From SAR202 cluster bacterium bin90 (GTDB taxonomy: Bacteria; Chloroflexota; Dehalococcoidia; Lucifugimonadales; JADFKI01): a stretch of DNA of 38,441 bases. Below, piece by piece: positions 25,582 to 34,924 of this stretch. The stretch spans positions 1 through 38,441 of the forward strand of contig MPND01000035.1 in NCBI GenBank assembly GCA_002238855.1, in the 5' to 3' direction. Under the pieces are notes generated by a model. That model was not told the DNA's origin. It ran no database searches and saw only the letters and a program-made list of their open reading frames with translations. A program made the translations under genes and the position numbers. Every line of letters begins with the position of its first letter. Position 1 is the first letter of the stretch.

Positions 25582-26676
25582 CTAGGCGGTGGAAACAACT
25601 TCCCACAGGTGAGGAGGGACGATATCCTTCAACCGCGTCAGGACAGCATCACTTACCGCTGTATCCGTTGTTCCATCAGAAACTCCTTCGACTCGAGCTT
25701 TCAACACGGAATAGAGGGTAACCGTATCTCGAGAATTAAAGTCATCCTTTTCGCCCAAGTCGAGCAGCTCCATCAGGTCCAGGCTCTCTTGAGGATTAGG
25801 ATTGTACATGAGAGCGCCAAGGAGATGGAATGCTTCATCGCCGGTAGCGTGGGTGCATCGCAGGCGCAGATATGTGCTGAGCCAAAAGGGCCATCTCTTT
25901 TCTTTGTTTGTCCTGGTGAGTGTTCCGAATATCATATGAGAGATTCTCTTCGACACCGACGCGTCGCAATCCCGTGCAAGAACCTGGACCACGGTGAGTT
26001 TTTCCTCATTTCCCTCCCACCAGAGTGCATCCAAGAGGCGCTGTATCAGAATGTCATTGCTTCCGGTGCTACTAACGAAGAAGTCGTCATCGGCCAGTAG
26101 TCTACGGTAGTTGCCGTACAGAATCGATCGAAGACGTACATCGATTACAACCGCTCCACTGTAGAGCGCACCTACCCAGGCGGCTTCGCTGTCCGGATGA
26201 CAAGGCGACAACGTCGCAGATATGAGTGGAAATGCCCAGTCATCGTCGGCGCGTAGCCAGAACCCGGAACTAGCCATAAAGCAAACTCTGAAACGGGAGC
26301 TGGACGAAGAGCTACCTTCCAGAATGGGTTGCACGGCTGACGTCAGGACAGACCGAACACCATCGACTGTCATTTCCAGACGTAATGTTATGCTGGCTCT
26401 CCAGTATGAATGCAATTCCCCGGAGGAGGTGTTCGATGACTCTCCCATCTTGTCGAAGCCGTACCGGTCGGGCTGAGGTTCCTGTGAGACAAGTGCGAGC
26501 CACAGTTTGCTCGCGGCGGCATCCAGTTCGTCAAGCTGCTCGATTTCGGCAACCTCGTTTACCATGCCCGTCATGACTGACACGGCACGCCGCAGGTCTT
26601 TGCCGCTGGCAGCCATCGAGTATACCTGCTCGATGGCGTCGCCTACGGACAATATATCGAAGAGCGCGCGCTTCAT
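25582..26676 (-). CDS. Uncharacterised 364-aa protein, second gene of a two-gene operon
   Basis: No recognised domain. The protein is soluble-looking, mostly helical, with a Ser-rich patch near residues 120-127 (GSSSSSS) and several Leu-rich helices in the C-terminal half. Its ATG overlaps the stop codon of the upstream gene by four bases (ATGA), so the two products are almost certainly co-translated and likely interact or act in one pathway. A regulator, substrate-recognition subunit, or immunity partner of the nuclease-like first gene are all possible. Confidence 0.7.
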   Translation of the reverse strand: MKRALFDILSVGDAIEQVYSMAASGKDLRRAVSVMTGMVNEVAEIEQLDELDAAASKLWLALVSQEPQPDRYGFDKMGESSNTSSGELHSYWRASITLRLEMTVDGVRSVLTSAVQPILEGSSSSSSRFRVCFMASSGFWLRADDDWAFPLISATLSPCHPDSEAAWVGALYSGAVVIDVRLRSILYGNYRRLLADDDFFVSSTGSNDILIQRLLDALWWEGNEEKLTVVQVLARDCDASVSKRISHMIFGTLTRTNKEKRWPFWLSTYLRLRCTHATGDEAFHLLGALMYNPNPQESLDLMELLDLGEKDDFNSRDTVTLYSVLKARVEGVSDGTTDTAVSDAVLTRLKDIVPPHLWEVVSTA

Positions 26677-27977
26677 CGGCCTTCCTCGTTGCGTCCCAGG
26701 AATTCGTCCATAAGACGAGCAGCCGCAGCATCAATTTCCTCCCTGCTGTACGGATCGCAATCACACTCAACGCTCGTGGGCCAGCCCTCGGGCAGGTTGA
26801 GTATATCCAGGTCAGACTGTTTCGCTGCCGTCAATTCTGCCCTGTAACTGGAGTCGAACCAGATCTCGTGGGCGAACGGGAAGAGGCCCCTCGGTGATTC
26901 GTAGCCCGTCAATGCGAAGGGATTGTGGAGAAGTAGCCAATCGGTCTTACCGATAGACCATAGACCGAAGTCGGGCTTGTACAGGACGGCTGAAATGTTG
27001 CGGTTTCTGGGTTCGGTCAGGAAGCCGAACGCCGCCTTGGCGCGTCTGTCGTCGCCGGACCTGTTGAGGTCAGCTGCCAGAAGACTTATGTGCCTGCTTC
27101 CCGATTTATCATAGGCGTTGCGTCCCAACATCCCGTGGAGCAGGCTGGCGGCGCCCTGGTGGGCGTGGATGCCGCCGGATCCGAGAACGACTATCAGGGG
27201 CTTGTTCAACTCCCTGTATCTGTGGGCTTTGTCGCTCACCGCATCTTCGAGCAACGGCGATCCATCGCCCCAGGTAAACACAGTGGGATACTTGCCTATG
27301 GCGCGAGGATGATGGTCACCGTCATCCTTCATTCGATTCGCCCTGTGCAGGCTCAATTCAAGTTCGAATCCCGCATCTTCTCTGTATTCGAAGCCGTAAT
27401 ATGCTTCTTCACCCTGTGAGTCCAACTGCTCGGTCTTCCGTTCGAGTGCCCTCTTGAGATTTCTCCTCCTCGGATTATCCGTTCCGTATGTGACCCTGGA
27501 GATGAACAGGCGGTAGCCGTGGGGATCTACTTCTTCGTTTATCCAGTCCCACAGTTGTGCGGACTTCCGGCTTGTGGAGGGCTGCTCCTGAGCTCTTCGA
27601 ACGGTGCATTCAACCAGGAAGTCTCGACTGTCAGCTTGCAATAGAAAGTCTGGGGAAAGCCTGCCTTCTTCATCGAATGCGGGGTCAACAGAGACATCGA
27701 AGCCGGTTCCCGAGAGTAACTGAAAGCTGATTATCTCGAGGAGCGCCTCGTTGAATGGATTGGCTCTCTTCGTATCCTGCAGGTAGTTCAGCTGGGCTTT
27801 CGACTTGCGTGGCGAGTCACATGCATCCGCGAAATCTCTGTACCAGGCATTCACCATGTTTCGGGCGATTTCAGAGTGCCGGCACGCCGACCTGTCCAGG
27901 TGAGCGAACTGAGTTTCGGCGTCTTTGGCGGGGCCGTGAAACTTTCGCCTCTTGTGTTCAAAGGCCAACCTGGTCAT
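26673..27977 (-). CDS. Uncharacterised 434-aa protein with PD-(D/E)XK-like motif
   Basis: First gene of a two-gene operon. ATG 27977 has GAGGGG five bases upstream. Around residues 75-126, a helix with Glu (NEALLEIISFQLL) is followed by SPDFLLQ (Asp110) and DFLVECTV (Glu123), the spacing and context of a PD-(D/E)XK nuclease core, although the usual Lys is replaced (E-C-T). Later segments (KPLIVVLGSGG, then GLWSIGKTDWLLLHNPFA) resemble the C-terminal halves of restriction-like proteins. The function is probably nucleic-acid cleavage or binding in a defence setting; this is inference from motif and neighbourhood. Confidence 0.65.
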   Translation of the reverse strand: MTRLAFEHKRRKFHGPAKDAETQFAHLDRSACRHSEIARNMVNAWYRDFADACDSPRKSKAQLNYLQDTKRANPFNEALLEIISFQLLSGTGFDVSVDPAFDEEGRLSPDFLLQADSRDFLVECTVRRAQEQPSTSRKSAQLWDWINEEVDPHGYRLFISRVTYGTDNPRRRNLKRALERKTEQLDSQGEEAYYGFEYREDAGFELELSLHRANRMKDDGDHHPRAIGKYPTVFTWGDGSPLLEDAVSDKAHRYRELNKPLIVVLGSGGIHAHQGAASLLHGMLGRNAYDKSGSRHISLLAADLNRSGDDRRAKAAFGFLTEPRNRNISAVLYKPDFGLWSIGKTDWLLLHNPFALTGYESPRGLFPFAHEIWFDSSYRAELTAAKQSDLDILNLPEGWPTSVECDCDPYSREEIDAAAARLMDEFLGRNEEGR

Positions 27978-28052
27978 GTTTTCCCCTCAGGTTAATTGTG
28001 GCCACGAGTACCATCTTCAGGCATATTCGGCTTCTTCGAGAAGTCTTGTCCT

Positions 28053-29051
28053 TCAGGCATTCCTGCCGAAGGCCCACTTCGCCAGAGTCGTAAACGGCTT
28101 GACCATCCTACCGAGCCTGCCTTCGGAGGGCAGCACAATTATTGACCTCAGCCGCTCGATCTCGACGCGTCTCTCGAGCTCGTTGAATGCAATCTCCTTA
28201 GAGGGAGGCGTCATAAAGAAATCTCTTACGAGTCGGAGCTCGATGCCGTACCGTTCCTGCAGGAGGTGTTGCCGTATCCGCGCGCTTTTTTTGTCTTCGA
28301 ACTCGCGTATAACGTTCAGTGTGGTGATGCGATCGTGCCACTCCGCCGTCAGGCGCGTGACCTCGTCGCGAAAGTCCGGCGAGTCGGGCGTCACTCCCTC
28401 TGGCGGATCGGGGCCGAGCCATCCGTGCCATGGGTCATCGCCCTCGGCGCCTATCAGCCCTGGGTCGATTTCGAAGATGCGGCGCATATCCTCGGCAGTC
28501 TTCTCATGGTCTCGGTACTCGTCGGACTCGCTCGCCGGTCCGTCCGTCCAGAGGGCCGGGTCCAGGACGCTGACACCATCGGGAACGAAAATCGGCTCCG
28601 GTTCGGCTTCGGCCGGCTCACCCTCCGCAGCAGGCGTCTCGTCCAGAGTCGAATCGTCGTCGTCCTCGTCAGCTGCAGCTTCGGTCTGCCCCGGGAGTCC
28701 GGCGGTGAGATTATCCGGCTCTGCCGTCCCGTCCCCGTGACCGGGTTCTGCCTCGGATGGTTCTCCAAGGAGTTCACGTTCGAGTTCGTCGCTCACGGGC
28801 AGTGGTATGCCGTTGAACTCGAGGGGTCGGCCCTCTGCGTGCGCCTCCCTGATCTTGGCTTCTATGGCCCGGGCCAGCCTGGTGTGGGTCGGGCGCGCAA
28901 ATCCGCCCTTGCGACTCAGTCCCCCCTGAACGGTCGAGGTGGGCACCCCGAAGTTTTTGGTGAAGTGGGACAGTCCGTATCGATTAACATATTCCGACGC
29001 GAAGGTCTGTACTCTTTCTGCATAGGTCATTGGTGCAACCAGGAGTGTCAC
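28053..29051 (-). CDS. HTH protein with acidic linker, divergent from transfer ATPase
   Basis: A 332-aa protein in three parts: an N-terminal helix-turn-helix (about 18-65; YVNRYGLSHFTKNFGVPTST then VQGGLSRKGG), a long Glu/Asp/Pro-rich disordered linker (about 95-190), and a helical C-terminal domain (about 215-325; FEDKKSARIRQHLLQERYGI). The start may be GTG 29051 or ATG 29030; neither has a good ribosome-binding site. It is divergent from the HerA/TraG-like gene across a 370-bp region rich in CGGAAAA-type repeats, which are candidate operators for it. Likely a regulator or accessory factor of the transfer genes. Confidence 0.65.
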   Translation of the reverse strand: MTLLVAPMTYAERVQTFASEYVNRYGLSHFTKNFGVPTSTVQGGLSRKGGFARPTHTRLARAIEAKIREAHAEGRPLEFNGIPLPVSDELERELLGEPSEAEPGHGDGTAEPDNLTAGLPGQTEAAADEDDDDSTLDETPAAEGEPAEAEPEPIFVPDGVSVLDPALWTDGPASESDEYRDHEKTAEDMRRIFEIDPGLIGAEGDDPWHGWLGPDPPEGVTPDSPDFRDEVTRLTAEWHDRITTLNVIREFEDKKSARIRQHLLQERYGIELRLVRDFFMTPPSKEIAFNELERRVEIERLRSIIVLPSEGRLGRMVKPFTTLAKWAFGRNA

Positions 29052-29422
29052 TTTTTGTCAGGTAATGAATCTCTTGAAGTCTATGGAGTACGCTTCCGAA
29101 AATACGCCCCGTCCACATTCTAGCCTATGATTCGGCGGAAAACTCATGGGCATTGGGGTTTTCCGGCTTTTTCCGACAAATTCCTTCCGGGCGCTTAGTA
29201 ATATAACCCCCTGAGTACCGATTCCGGACGGAAAATCGGAAAACCCCGGAAATGATGATCGCAAGCGTTCCCATTCAGGGTATACTGGAAAGGACCCGCC
29301 AACAGAACGTGGGTGCTGGCCAGGACCGTGTATCGCACTCGCGGCGGCCAGGAGATTCAGTACCGGGTATCAGGATCAGTCAGCCTGGATGATGGGTTGC
29401 TAGACGGCCTGGAGGTGTCGTG
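29052..29422. promoter_or_regulatory. Divergent promoter region with CGGAAAA/TTTTCCG repeats
   Basis: GGGGTTTTCCG (29155-29165) and CGGAAAACCCC (29237-29247) are a perfect inverted repeat. Further TTCCG or CGGAAAA words lie at 29134, 29170, 29184, 29223, 29229 and 29237. The sequence TAATATAA (29198-29205) may be a -10 element. The cluster sits between the divergent HTH and transfer-ATPase genes and looks like a multi-site operator. Confidence 0.55.
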
Positions 29423-31924
29423 ATGAACGCTGCGGATGCGGAGCGAGTTCGTGAGATCGTGGAAGGGGACTCGGCCACCTTTGTCGGCGTCACCCCGTTC
29501 AGGGAGTTGCCGTCACCAATGGGCAGCGCCGAGGAAGTCATATCAAGTATCTGCGCCAGGGACATCGGGTCGTTCGAGATCCACAGTGACGGCGAATCGA
29601 TCTTGTATGGCGTCCGGGGGCGGGATTTCCGGGACGTGCGCGGCCAGCTGGAGTCGCGGTATCCGCAGGCGGTGCTCGGCGTTCTTCCGGAAGATCCTCT
29701 GGTGGTGCGGGAAGGTGAAGTGGCTGCCACGACCGTCCTCAGGGTTGGCGGAGCGGACGTCATCCCGCTGCAAATATTCGATGATGCCGGCATCGAGAGC
29801 GGCGACACGGACCCACTGATAAGCGTGGTGGGCGCGATGGGCAGCCTGCCCGCAGGTGTGAGGGTCCTGGTCAGGATGCTGGCAAGGGCGAAGCCGGGGT
29901 ATTGGACGGAAGAGCACAGGCGCATGGCGATATCGGGTTCCGGTGGCGCCAACGAAGAGACTCGAGGACAAGAGGTGCAGCAACAGCGGCTGCAGCAAGG
30001 GAATTCGATTGGCCCAACGACCAAGGTCAACTTGATCTCGCTCTTTCTCATCTTGTCCCTCGCCGTGGGGGCTATGTTCGGCCTGCCAAGGGTGGGACTT
30101 ATTAGGACATTCGAGGATGTTCGGGAATTGCTGATTGTAGGCGGCGCTGCCGCCGTCGTTTCTTTCGCCGCGCTGATTATGCTATGGCTTCTGGTGAAGC
30201 TCTTATTCGACAGTTTCTTCCCGACGCGCAACGCTTACAAAGACCCGAATTTGGCGAAATTACGGGTCGATGCGCCGACCTATGACGTCGAGATACAGGC
30301 CATAGTCTTTTCTCCCAGTGACGTTGAACGCGGGTCTACTGTGGAAGCCCGCCGGGTGATGGATACGATAGTCAGTCGCTACAAGCGCTATGATCGGGCT
30401 CGGGAGAGCTACCTATTTCCATACGCGGCGTTCGCAGGCGTACCGCCTGCCCTTGAGTTCACCAGGCGGCGAAGGTGGCACCGTATCGGGCGCGACAAGG
30501 TGCCTAGTATAGCCGTTCTGCGTGAAGTCGCCGGGCTCTGGCACCTGCCCGGCACGAACAATAACCCCGCCGGCGTAAGGAAAGCCCGCTCGACTCGACT
30601 GCCGCTGCACTCCAATCGGTCGGCACGGGGAGCGCCGATCGGAGTGACCACTGCGGGTCGACGCCGTTTGGTCCGTATTCCGCCTCAATTGTTCACGCGG
30701 CACACATTTTTCGCCGCCGCTTCAGGGCAGGGGAAGTCGACCGCGATGGCGCACGTCATCCGGCATGCAATGCAGAGGAAGGCTGCGGGAGACTACGCCG
30801 GAGCGATCGTAGTGGTCGATCCCCATTCGCTTCTGGTCAGGAGTCTCCTGCCGCAGGTGCCCCGCGAGATAGCGCACAAGGTGCGTCTTCTGGACCTGGG
30901 GAACCGGGACTACCTGCCCGGGATCAATCTTCTGAGCCCCAGTACGTCTCCGGACCGTGACATCGCGGCCGAGTGCCTCGCGAAGGTTCTCGCGTCCGAA
31001 CATCCGGACTTCTGGGGGCCGCGGATGGACGCCCTCCTGCGTAATTCCGCCAGGACTCTCTATGAGGCGAATCGGAATCCGCGACTCAGGCCCCAAGACA
31101 AATACACCCTGCTCGACATAGGGGGCATGCTGGAGGACGAGGCAATTCGAAGGGAGGTGCTCGAGAAGGTCCGCTCCGGTCCGCTCCGAGACTGGTGGCA
31201 AAACACCTTCCCGGGACAGGTAAGGGGAAACACGCAATCTCGGGAGGCGCTCCTGAACCGTCTCGCGGAGTACGCCATATCGCCGGTCGCGAGCGTGGTT
31301 TTCGGGCAGCCGCTATCCACGGTCGACCTACGCGCCTCCGTCGACGACGGAGATATCATTTTCGTGGACACGAACTCCTCCGCAGTGGGGGAGAAGGTAT
31401 CGTTCCTGATGGGATCCTTCGTTCTCATGGCGATAGACAAGATCGTCAGGGAGCGGGAGGAAGACTCGGTGCAGGAGATGGACCACACGATTGTCGTGGT
31501 CGACGAAATGCAGGTTTTCAAGGGCGTTCCATTCGACGCGATGTTGAACGAATGGAGGAAGTTCGGCGCCTCACTGAACTGCGCAACTCTGAACCTGGAG
31601 GCCCTCCGCTCCGCTTCGAGAACCATCGAGCAGAGCGTATTGACGAACGTGGGCATACTGGGAGTTTTTCAAGTTTCGTCAGATGATGCGGAGGACCTGG
31701 CCCCCGAGCTCGGGAGAGACCTCGTTACGGCCAACGATTTAGAGTCACTTCAGGCGCACAACTTTTATCTCAGGTTGAGAGGCCCCGGCATCGACATCCC
31801 ACCATTCTCCGTGGAATTGCTGCCTCCGGATTCAGGCGATCTGGTGGTTGCGGACGCCATCGGCCGCCGGTCGGCGAGGTACAAGCAGAACGCGGAGACC
31901 GTCAGGGCGCGGATGGGGTTCTGA
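29423..31924 (+). CDS. Membrane-anchored HerA/TraG-like DNA-translocation ATPase
   Basis: An 833-aa ATPase resembling coupling proteins and VirB4/TraC-like motors of conjugation. An N-terminal cytoplasmic domain (about 1-195) is followed by two TM helices (about 205-225 and 238-262). The motor domain has Walker A ASGQGKST near residues 432-439, FVDTNSSAVGEKVSF, then Walker B IVVVDEMQVF near 689-698 and a conserved LNLEALRSASRTIEQSVLTN segment. ATG 29423 has GGAGG seven bases upstream; the overlapping GTG at 29420 is not needed. Followed by the Replic_Relax-like gene after about 107 bases in the same direction. Expected role: pumping or delivering DNA during transfer of the element. No relaxase or other T4SS genes are in view. 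Confidence 0.75.
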   Translation: MNAADAERVREIVEGDSATFVGVTPFRELPSPMGSAEEVISSICARDIGSFEIHSDGESILYGVRGRDFRDVRGQLESRYPQAVLGVLPEDPLVVREGEVAATTVLRVGGADVIPLQIFDDAGIESGDTDPLISVVGAMGSLPAGVRVLVRMLARAKPGYWTEEHRRMAISGSGGANEETRGQEVQQQRLQQGNSIGPTTKVNLISLFLILSLAVGAMFGLPRVGLIRTFEDVRELLIVGGAAAVVSFAALIMLWLLVKLLFDSFFPTRNAYKDPNLAKLRVDAPTYDVEIQAIVFSPSDVERGSTVEARRVMDTIVSRYKRYDRARESYLFPYAAFAGVPPALEFTRRRRWHRIGRDKVPSIAVLREVAGLWHLPGTNNNPAGVRKARSTRLPLHSNRSARGAPIGVTTAGRRRLVRIPPQLFTRHTFFAAASGQGKSTAMAHVIRHAMQRKAAGDYAGAIVVVDPHSLLVRSLLPQVPREIAHKVRLLDLGNRDYLPGINLLSPSTSPDRDIAAECLAKVLASEHPDFWGPRMDALLRNSARTLYEANRNPRLRPQDKYTLLDIGGMLEDEAIRREVLEKVRSGPLRDWWQNTFPGQVRGNTQSREALLNRLAEYAISPVASVVFGQPLSTVDLRASVDDGDIIFVDTNSSAVGEKVSFLMGSFVLMAIDKIVREREEDSVQEMDHTIVVVDEMQVFKGVPFDAMLNEWRKFGASLNCATLNLEALRSASRTIEQSVLTNVGILGVFQVSSDDAEDLAPELGRDLVTANDLESLQAHNFYLRLRGPGIDIPPFSVELLPPDSGDLVVADAIGRRSARYKQNAETVRARMGF

Positions 31925-32031
31925 GCTTCCGCGTCACGACGTCTCATCGACTGGTTTCAAAGTGGTAAACTTGCGGGTAGCCCCGTGTGGCGCCATTGCC
32001 ATATTCGCCTATTCGTACCTCTGTCGTCGAG

Positions 32032-33711
32032 ATGGCTTCATACGAACTGACAGCCGATGGAAAGTTGCGCGGGAGAGCAGGGGACAGGCTCTCCGAGGTA
32101 CTTCGCTGTCCCTTCGCGACGACTGCTGAGCTGCACGCCCTCAATGGCTCCGGGGACCCGAGCAGCGTCCATCGCGGGATTCAGGCACTCCGCCGGGACG
32201 GCCTGATCGACGGCGTCAGCTGGCATTCGGCAGGCAGCAGCAAGCCTTCGATGCGACACTTCGCCACGACGAAAGGACTGCGCGAATTATCCGAGCGACT
32301 TGGTATTGAAACGAAGGACATCGTGCGGCGATATGCGGCGAGCGCCGAGTGGCAGAGCTGGTTCCTCGGGCACATGGAGCTGGTCGCGCTGGTCTACGCA
32401 TTGGCCGTGCAGGTCGCCGGGAGCAAACCTCCTAATTTCCTGCCCGTCAGGGTCCGGTTTCCCCGTGCCGGCCCTCTGGATGGCGTCATAAGTTTCTCCG
32501 ACGGTCTGTCCTTCAGCGTGATGCGTCAGGGCAGCGTGCGGTCGGCCGCCGCCTTCGCAAAACGCGTCTCGAATCAAGGCCGGGAAAAGGTGCGGCCCGC
32601 CCTGCTCCTTCTGGTGGCTGCGGATGACTTCTCCCTGCCGCAGGTCCTTGAGAGGCTGCGGGAGCGGCGGGCGACACTGACCGGGGCCGTCGCAACGGAG
32701 GAGGATGCACTGTCGGCCGGAGCCGACGCTCACGCCTGGTGTTCGCTGAATCATGGGAATGAGCGCCTCTCGCTGGCGGACCTCGTCGCCGCCGCGCGCG
32801 ACCCGTGGAGGCAGACGCCTCATGTAAGGACGGATTACGTCAAGGCGGGACTTCCGTCGGAGCTCCGCGGTGTGCCGGAAAAAAGCCTGGTGGAACTCAC
32901 CGCCGTGCAGCGCCGCACCCTTCTGGACGTTTTCCGCTGGCCGCTGAAGGACACGCGACAGCTGGCGGCCCTTCACGGCATCTCTTACAGCAACGAGGCG
33001 CGGATACTGAAAGCGCTCCTGGGCCTGGACCTCGTAGAGACCGTCAGGGTGCCCTGCCTGCCGCGGGCGCGCTTCGCCTTCTCGGACGAGGGACTGCGTT
33101 ACCTGTCGGACAGGGACAGGCTGGACCTCGCGGCTCTCCGCAGGCGCTGGAGCACGGGGTCCGGGGATAGGCCCCGGGGCACCATACTGGCCAAGCTGAT
33201 CAGGGAGAGCGATCACACCGAAGGGATAAACGATTTCGTCTACAGGCTTGCGTCCGAATTCGGACCCGATATCGGTCTGCTGCCCGCTCACCTGAGCACG
33301 AGGGAATTCACGCTTCGCGGCCGTGTCTCGCAGGTGGTGCCGGATGTCGTCGCGACGATCTCCGGCCCGCACGGACCGCGCACTCTCTTCGTGGAGTATG
33401 AGATGCGCGCAGGATCGGTGCGCGACCTGACCGGAAAGGCTCTGCCCTGGGTCAGGTTCTTCTCCACTCCGCATCCATACGAGGACTTTCAAGGCGAGCC
33501 GCAACTGCTGTTTATCCTCGTGGACGATGAGGCTGAGGAGAGGTTTCATGACATCGTGCAAGAGCGGTGCGACGAGGCGGGAATCGGCATTCCGCTGTTC
33601 ACGACCACCAGGGAACTGATCGACGGATCGGACTCCTTCACGGACCGGGTGTGGTATGCGTTTGGAACCAGGGAAAAGGAACGGTGCGCACCTCCGCACG
33701 GTGTCGTGTGA
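32032..33711 (+). CDS. Replic_Relax-like DNA-relaxation/mobilisation protein
   Basis: A 559-aa protein with two winged-helix domains (about 15-70, CPFATTAELHAL then SVHRGIQALRRDGLI; and about 295-355, TAVQRRTLLDVFRWPLK then ILKALLGLDLVETV). A C-terminal nuclease-like fold follows, in which VVPDVVATI and TLFVEYEM (about 432-452) give a P-D...E-x-E motif. This matches the replication-relaxation family, whose members pair with TraG-like ATPases in mobile elements and nick or process DNA at transfer or rolling-circle origins. An in-frame GTG at 31987 is an alternative start; neither start has a strong ribosome-binding site. The doubled winged helix is unusual for the short members of the family. 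Confidence 0.6.
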   Translation: MASYELTADGKLRGRAGDRLSEVLRCPFATTAELHALNGSGDPSSVHRGIQALRRDGLIDGVSWHSAGSSKPSMRHFATTKGLRELSERLGIETKDIVRRYAASAEWQSWFLGHMELVALVYALAVQVAGSKPPNFLPVRVRFPRAGPLDGVISFSDGLSFSVMRQGSVRSAAAFAKRVSNQGREKVRPALLLLVAADDFSLPQVLERLRERRATLTGAVATEEDALSAGADAHAWCSLNHGNERLSLADLVAAARDPWRQTPHVRTDYVKAGLPSELRGVPEKSLVELTAVQRRTLLDVFRWPLKDTRQLAALHGISYSNEARILKALLGLDLVETVRVPCLPRARFAFSDEGLRYLSDRDRLDLAALRRRWSTGSGDRPRGTILAKLIRESDHTEGINDFVYRLASEFGPDIGLLPAHLSTREFTLRGRVSQVVPDVVATISGPHGPRTLFVEYEMRAGSVRDLTGKALPWVRFFSTPHPYEDFQGEPQLLFILVDDEAEERFHDIVQERCDEAGIGIPLFTTTRELIDGSDSFTDRVWYAFGTREKERCAPPHGVV

Positions 33712-34282
33712 AAGACGTTACAGATACCGATGATTATCAATGGCTCTCCGTTTCAAGTATGAGCGTATCGTGTAACGTGGGTGGTCACGGCGTCAAGAAC
33801 GAAAGTCGACCGTTCCACTTTACTCCTTGAGCAGACGTGACCCTCGTAGTGCCGTCCAACTAAGATTCGTCACCCGTTTTCACCTGACCATAGTTCAGCA
33901 GCCTTGAGGCTGTCGCCCCGCCGTGCTGTTCATCCGATTTGTCAGACAAGCTGCAACGACTTTCGTCATTTGGGCTCTTCGGTCGGGTCGACCGGTAATC
34001 ATCTCTTGGCAAGTACGCCGTATCATATTAGAAGGCTGTTCGGATGCAACGCCAATGGACGTGCATTCTTGCCGACCATATATGGAGCGCAGATGTTCGC
34101 CTTTCTTGCTCTGATGTTGATGTTCGTGTTAACATTGCCCCGCTAGTCGTAATTCCGCGTAGATGACCTACGATTGTAGGCATATCGCAGGGGGCGTATT
34201 GCGCCCCTGAGCGGTTGCCCTACGCGGGATGGAAGTGCGACTAGCATTGCGCAACCTGTTTTACCGTTAAGGGGCATCTGTC
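33712..34282. other. Non-coding region after transfer genes
   Basis: About 570 bases without a supported gene. The notable structure is a GC-rich hairpin at 34187-34209 (CAGGGGGCG and CGCCCCTG with one bulged G), not followed by a T-run. Small open frames at 33904-34146 have no recognised content. Confidence 0.4.
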
Positions 34283-34924
34283 ATGGGTACTCACTTACCT
34301 TTCGATGAAGACCGGCACGAACTGCCTCATCCTGCCGCAGAAACTCGGAATTCCACATCGATAGACGAGGAGTTGCCACGCGTTCTCCGGCGCTACGAGA
34401 ACGAGAGCCTGGCGGAGGCCTGGCTCACCGCTCAGCGGTGGCCTGACGGCGTCTCCTGCCCGCAGTGCGGCTCCGAGAGCATCGCCCGGCCACCCACTAG
34501 CAAGCCGCAGCCGTACAGGTGTCGGCGCTGCCGGACTCAGTTCAGTGCGAGATCGCACAGCGTGATGCGGTCCTCCAAGTTGTCGATATCAGTCTGGGTG
34601 CGAGGCTTTCATGTCTGCTCAGCCCAATCCAATCCCGGTGCTATCGACATTCGGGACGTTCTACCCGTCACCCTCAAGGCGGGGCGGAACCTCGCCTTGA
34701 GGATCCACGAGGCCTGGGAGCTCAGTCGTTCCGGCGAGGCTAACTGGGCACAGTCATATGGGGCGATCATGAGCCAGCCGTCTCCACCCAGGAGGAACGG
34801 ACGCCTGCGCCTCCCGGTGCCACCGCCGGTGCTTGCCAGTCCTGAAAGGCTCGTCGAGGCTCTACTCGAACTCCCAGAGAGTCACAACTGGCTCTTCATG
34901 AATGGCAAGTCCTTCAGGGACTGA
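34283..34924 (+). CDS. IS1595-type zinc-ribbon/HTH protein lacking the catalytic domain
   Basis: A 213-aa protein equal to the N-terminal half of an IS1595-family transposase: WPDGVSCPQCGS and YRCRRCRTQFSAR form the zinc ribbon (four Cys, about residues 59-83), and an HTH-like region follows to about 150 (ALRIHEAWELS). The DDE/ISXO2 catalytic domain is missing and replaced by a Pro-rich tail and a short helical end, finishing at a clean stop. It is either a truncated transposase or a repurposed DNA-binding protein. The frame is intact, which favours the latter. Confidence 0.7.
   Translation: MGTHLPFDEDRHELPHPAAETRNSTSIDEELPRVLRRYENESLAEAWLTAQRWPDGVSCPQCGSESIARPPTSKPQPYRCRRCRTQFSARSHSVMRSSKLSISVWVRGFHVCSAQSNPGAIDIRDVLPVTLKAGRNLALRIHEAWELSRSGEANWAQSYGAIMSQPSPPRRNGRLRLPVPPPVLASPERLVEALLELPESHNWLFMNGKSFRD

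Noticed and set aside
28266-29123. Plus-strand open frames opposite the HTH/acidic-linker gene
   Set aside because: They mirror the acidic linker and carry low-complexity Ser/Arg sequence; no ribosome-binding site or domain.
32287-33699. A 470-codon open frame antisense to the Replic_Relax-like gene
   Set aside because: It lacks recognisable domains, is Pro/Arg/Gln-rich as expected for the complement of a GC-rich gene, and the sense protein has clear winged-helix content.
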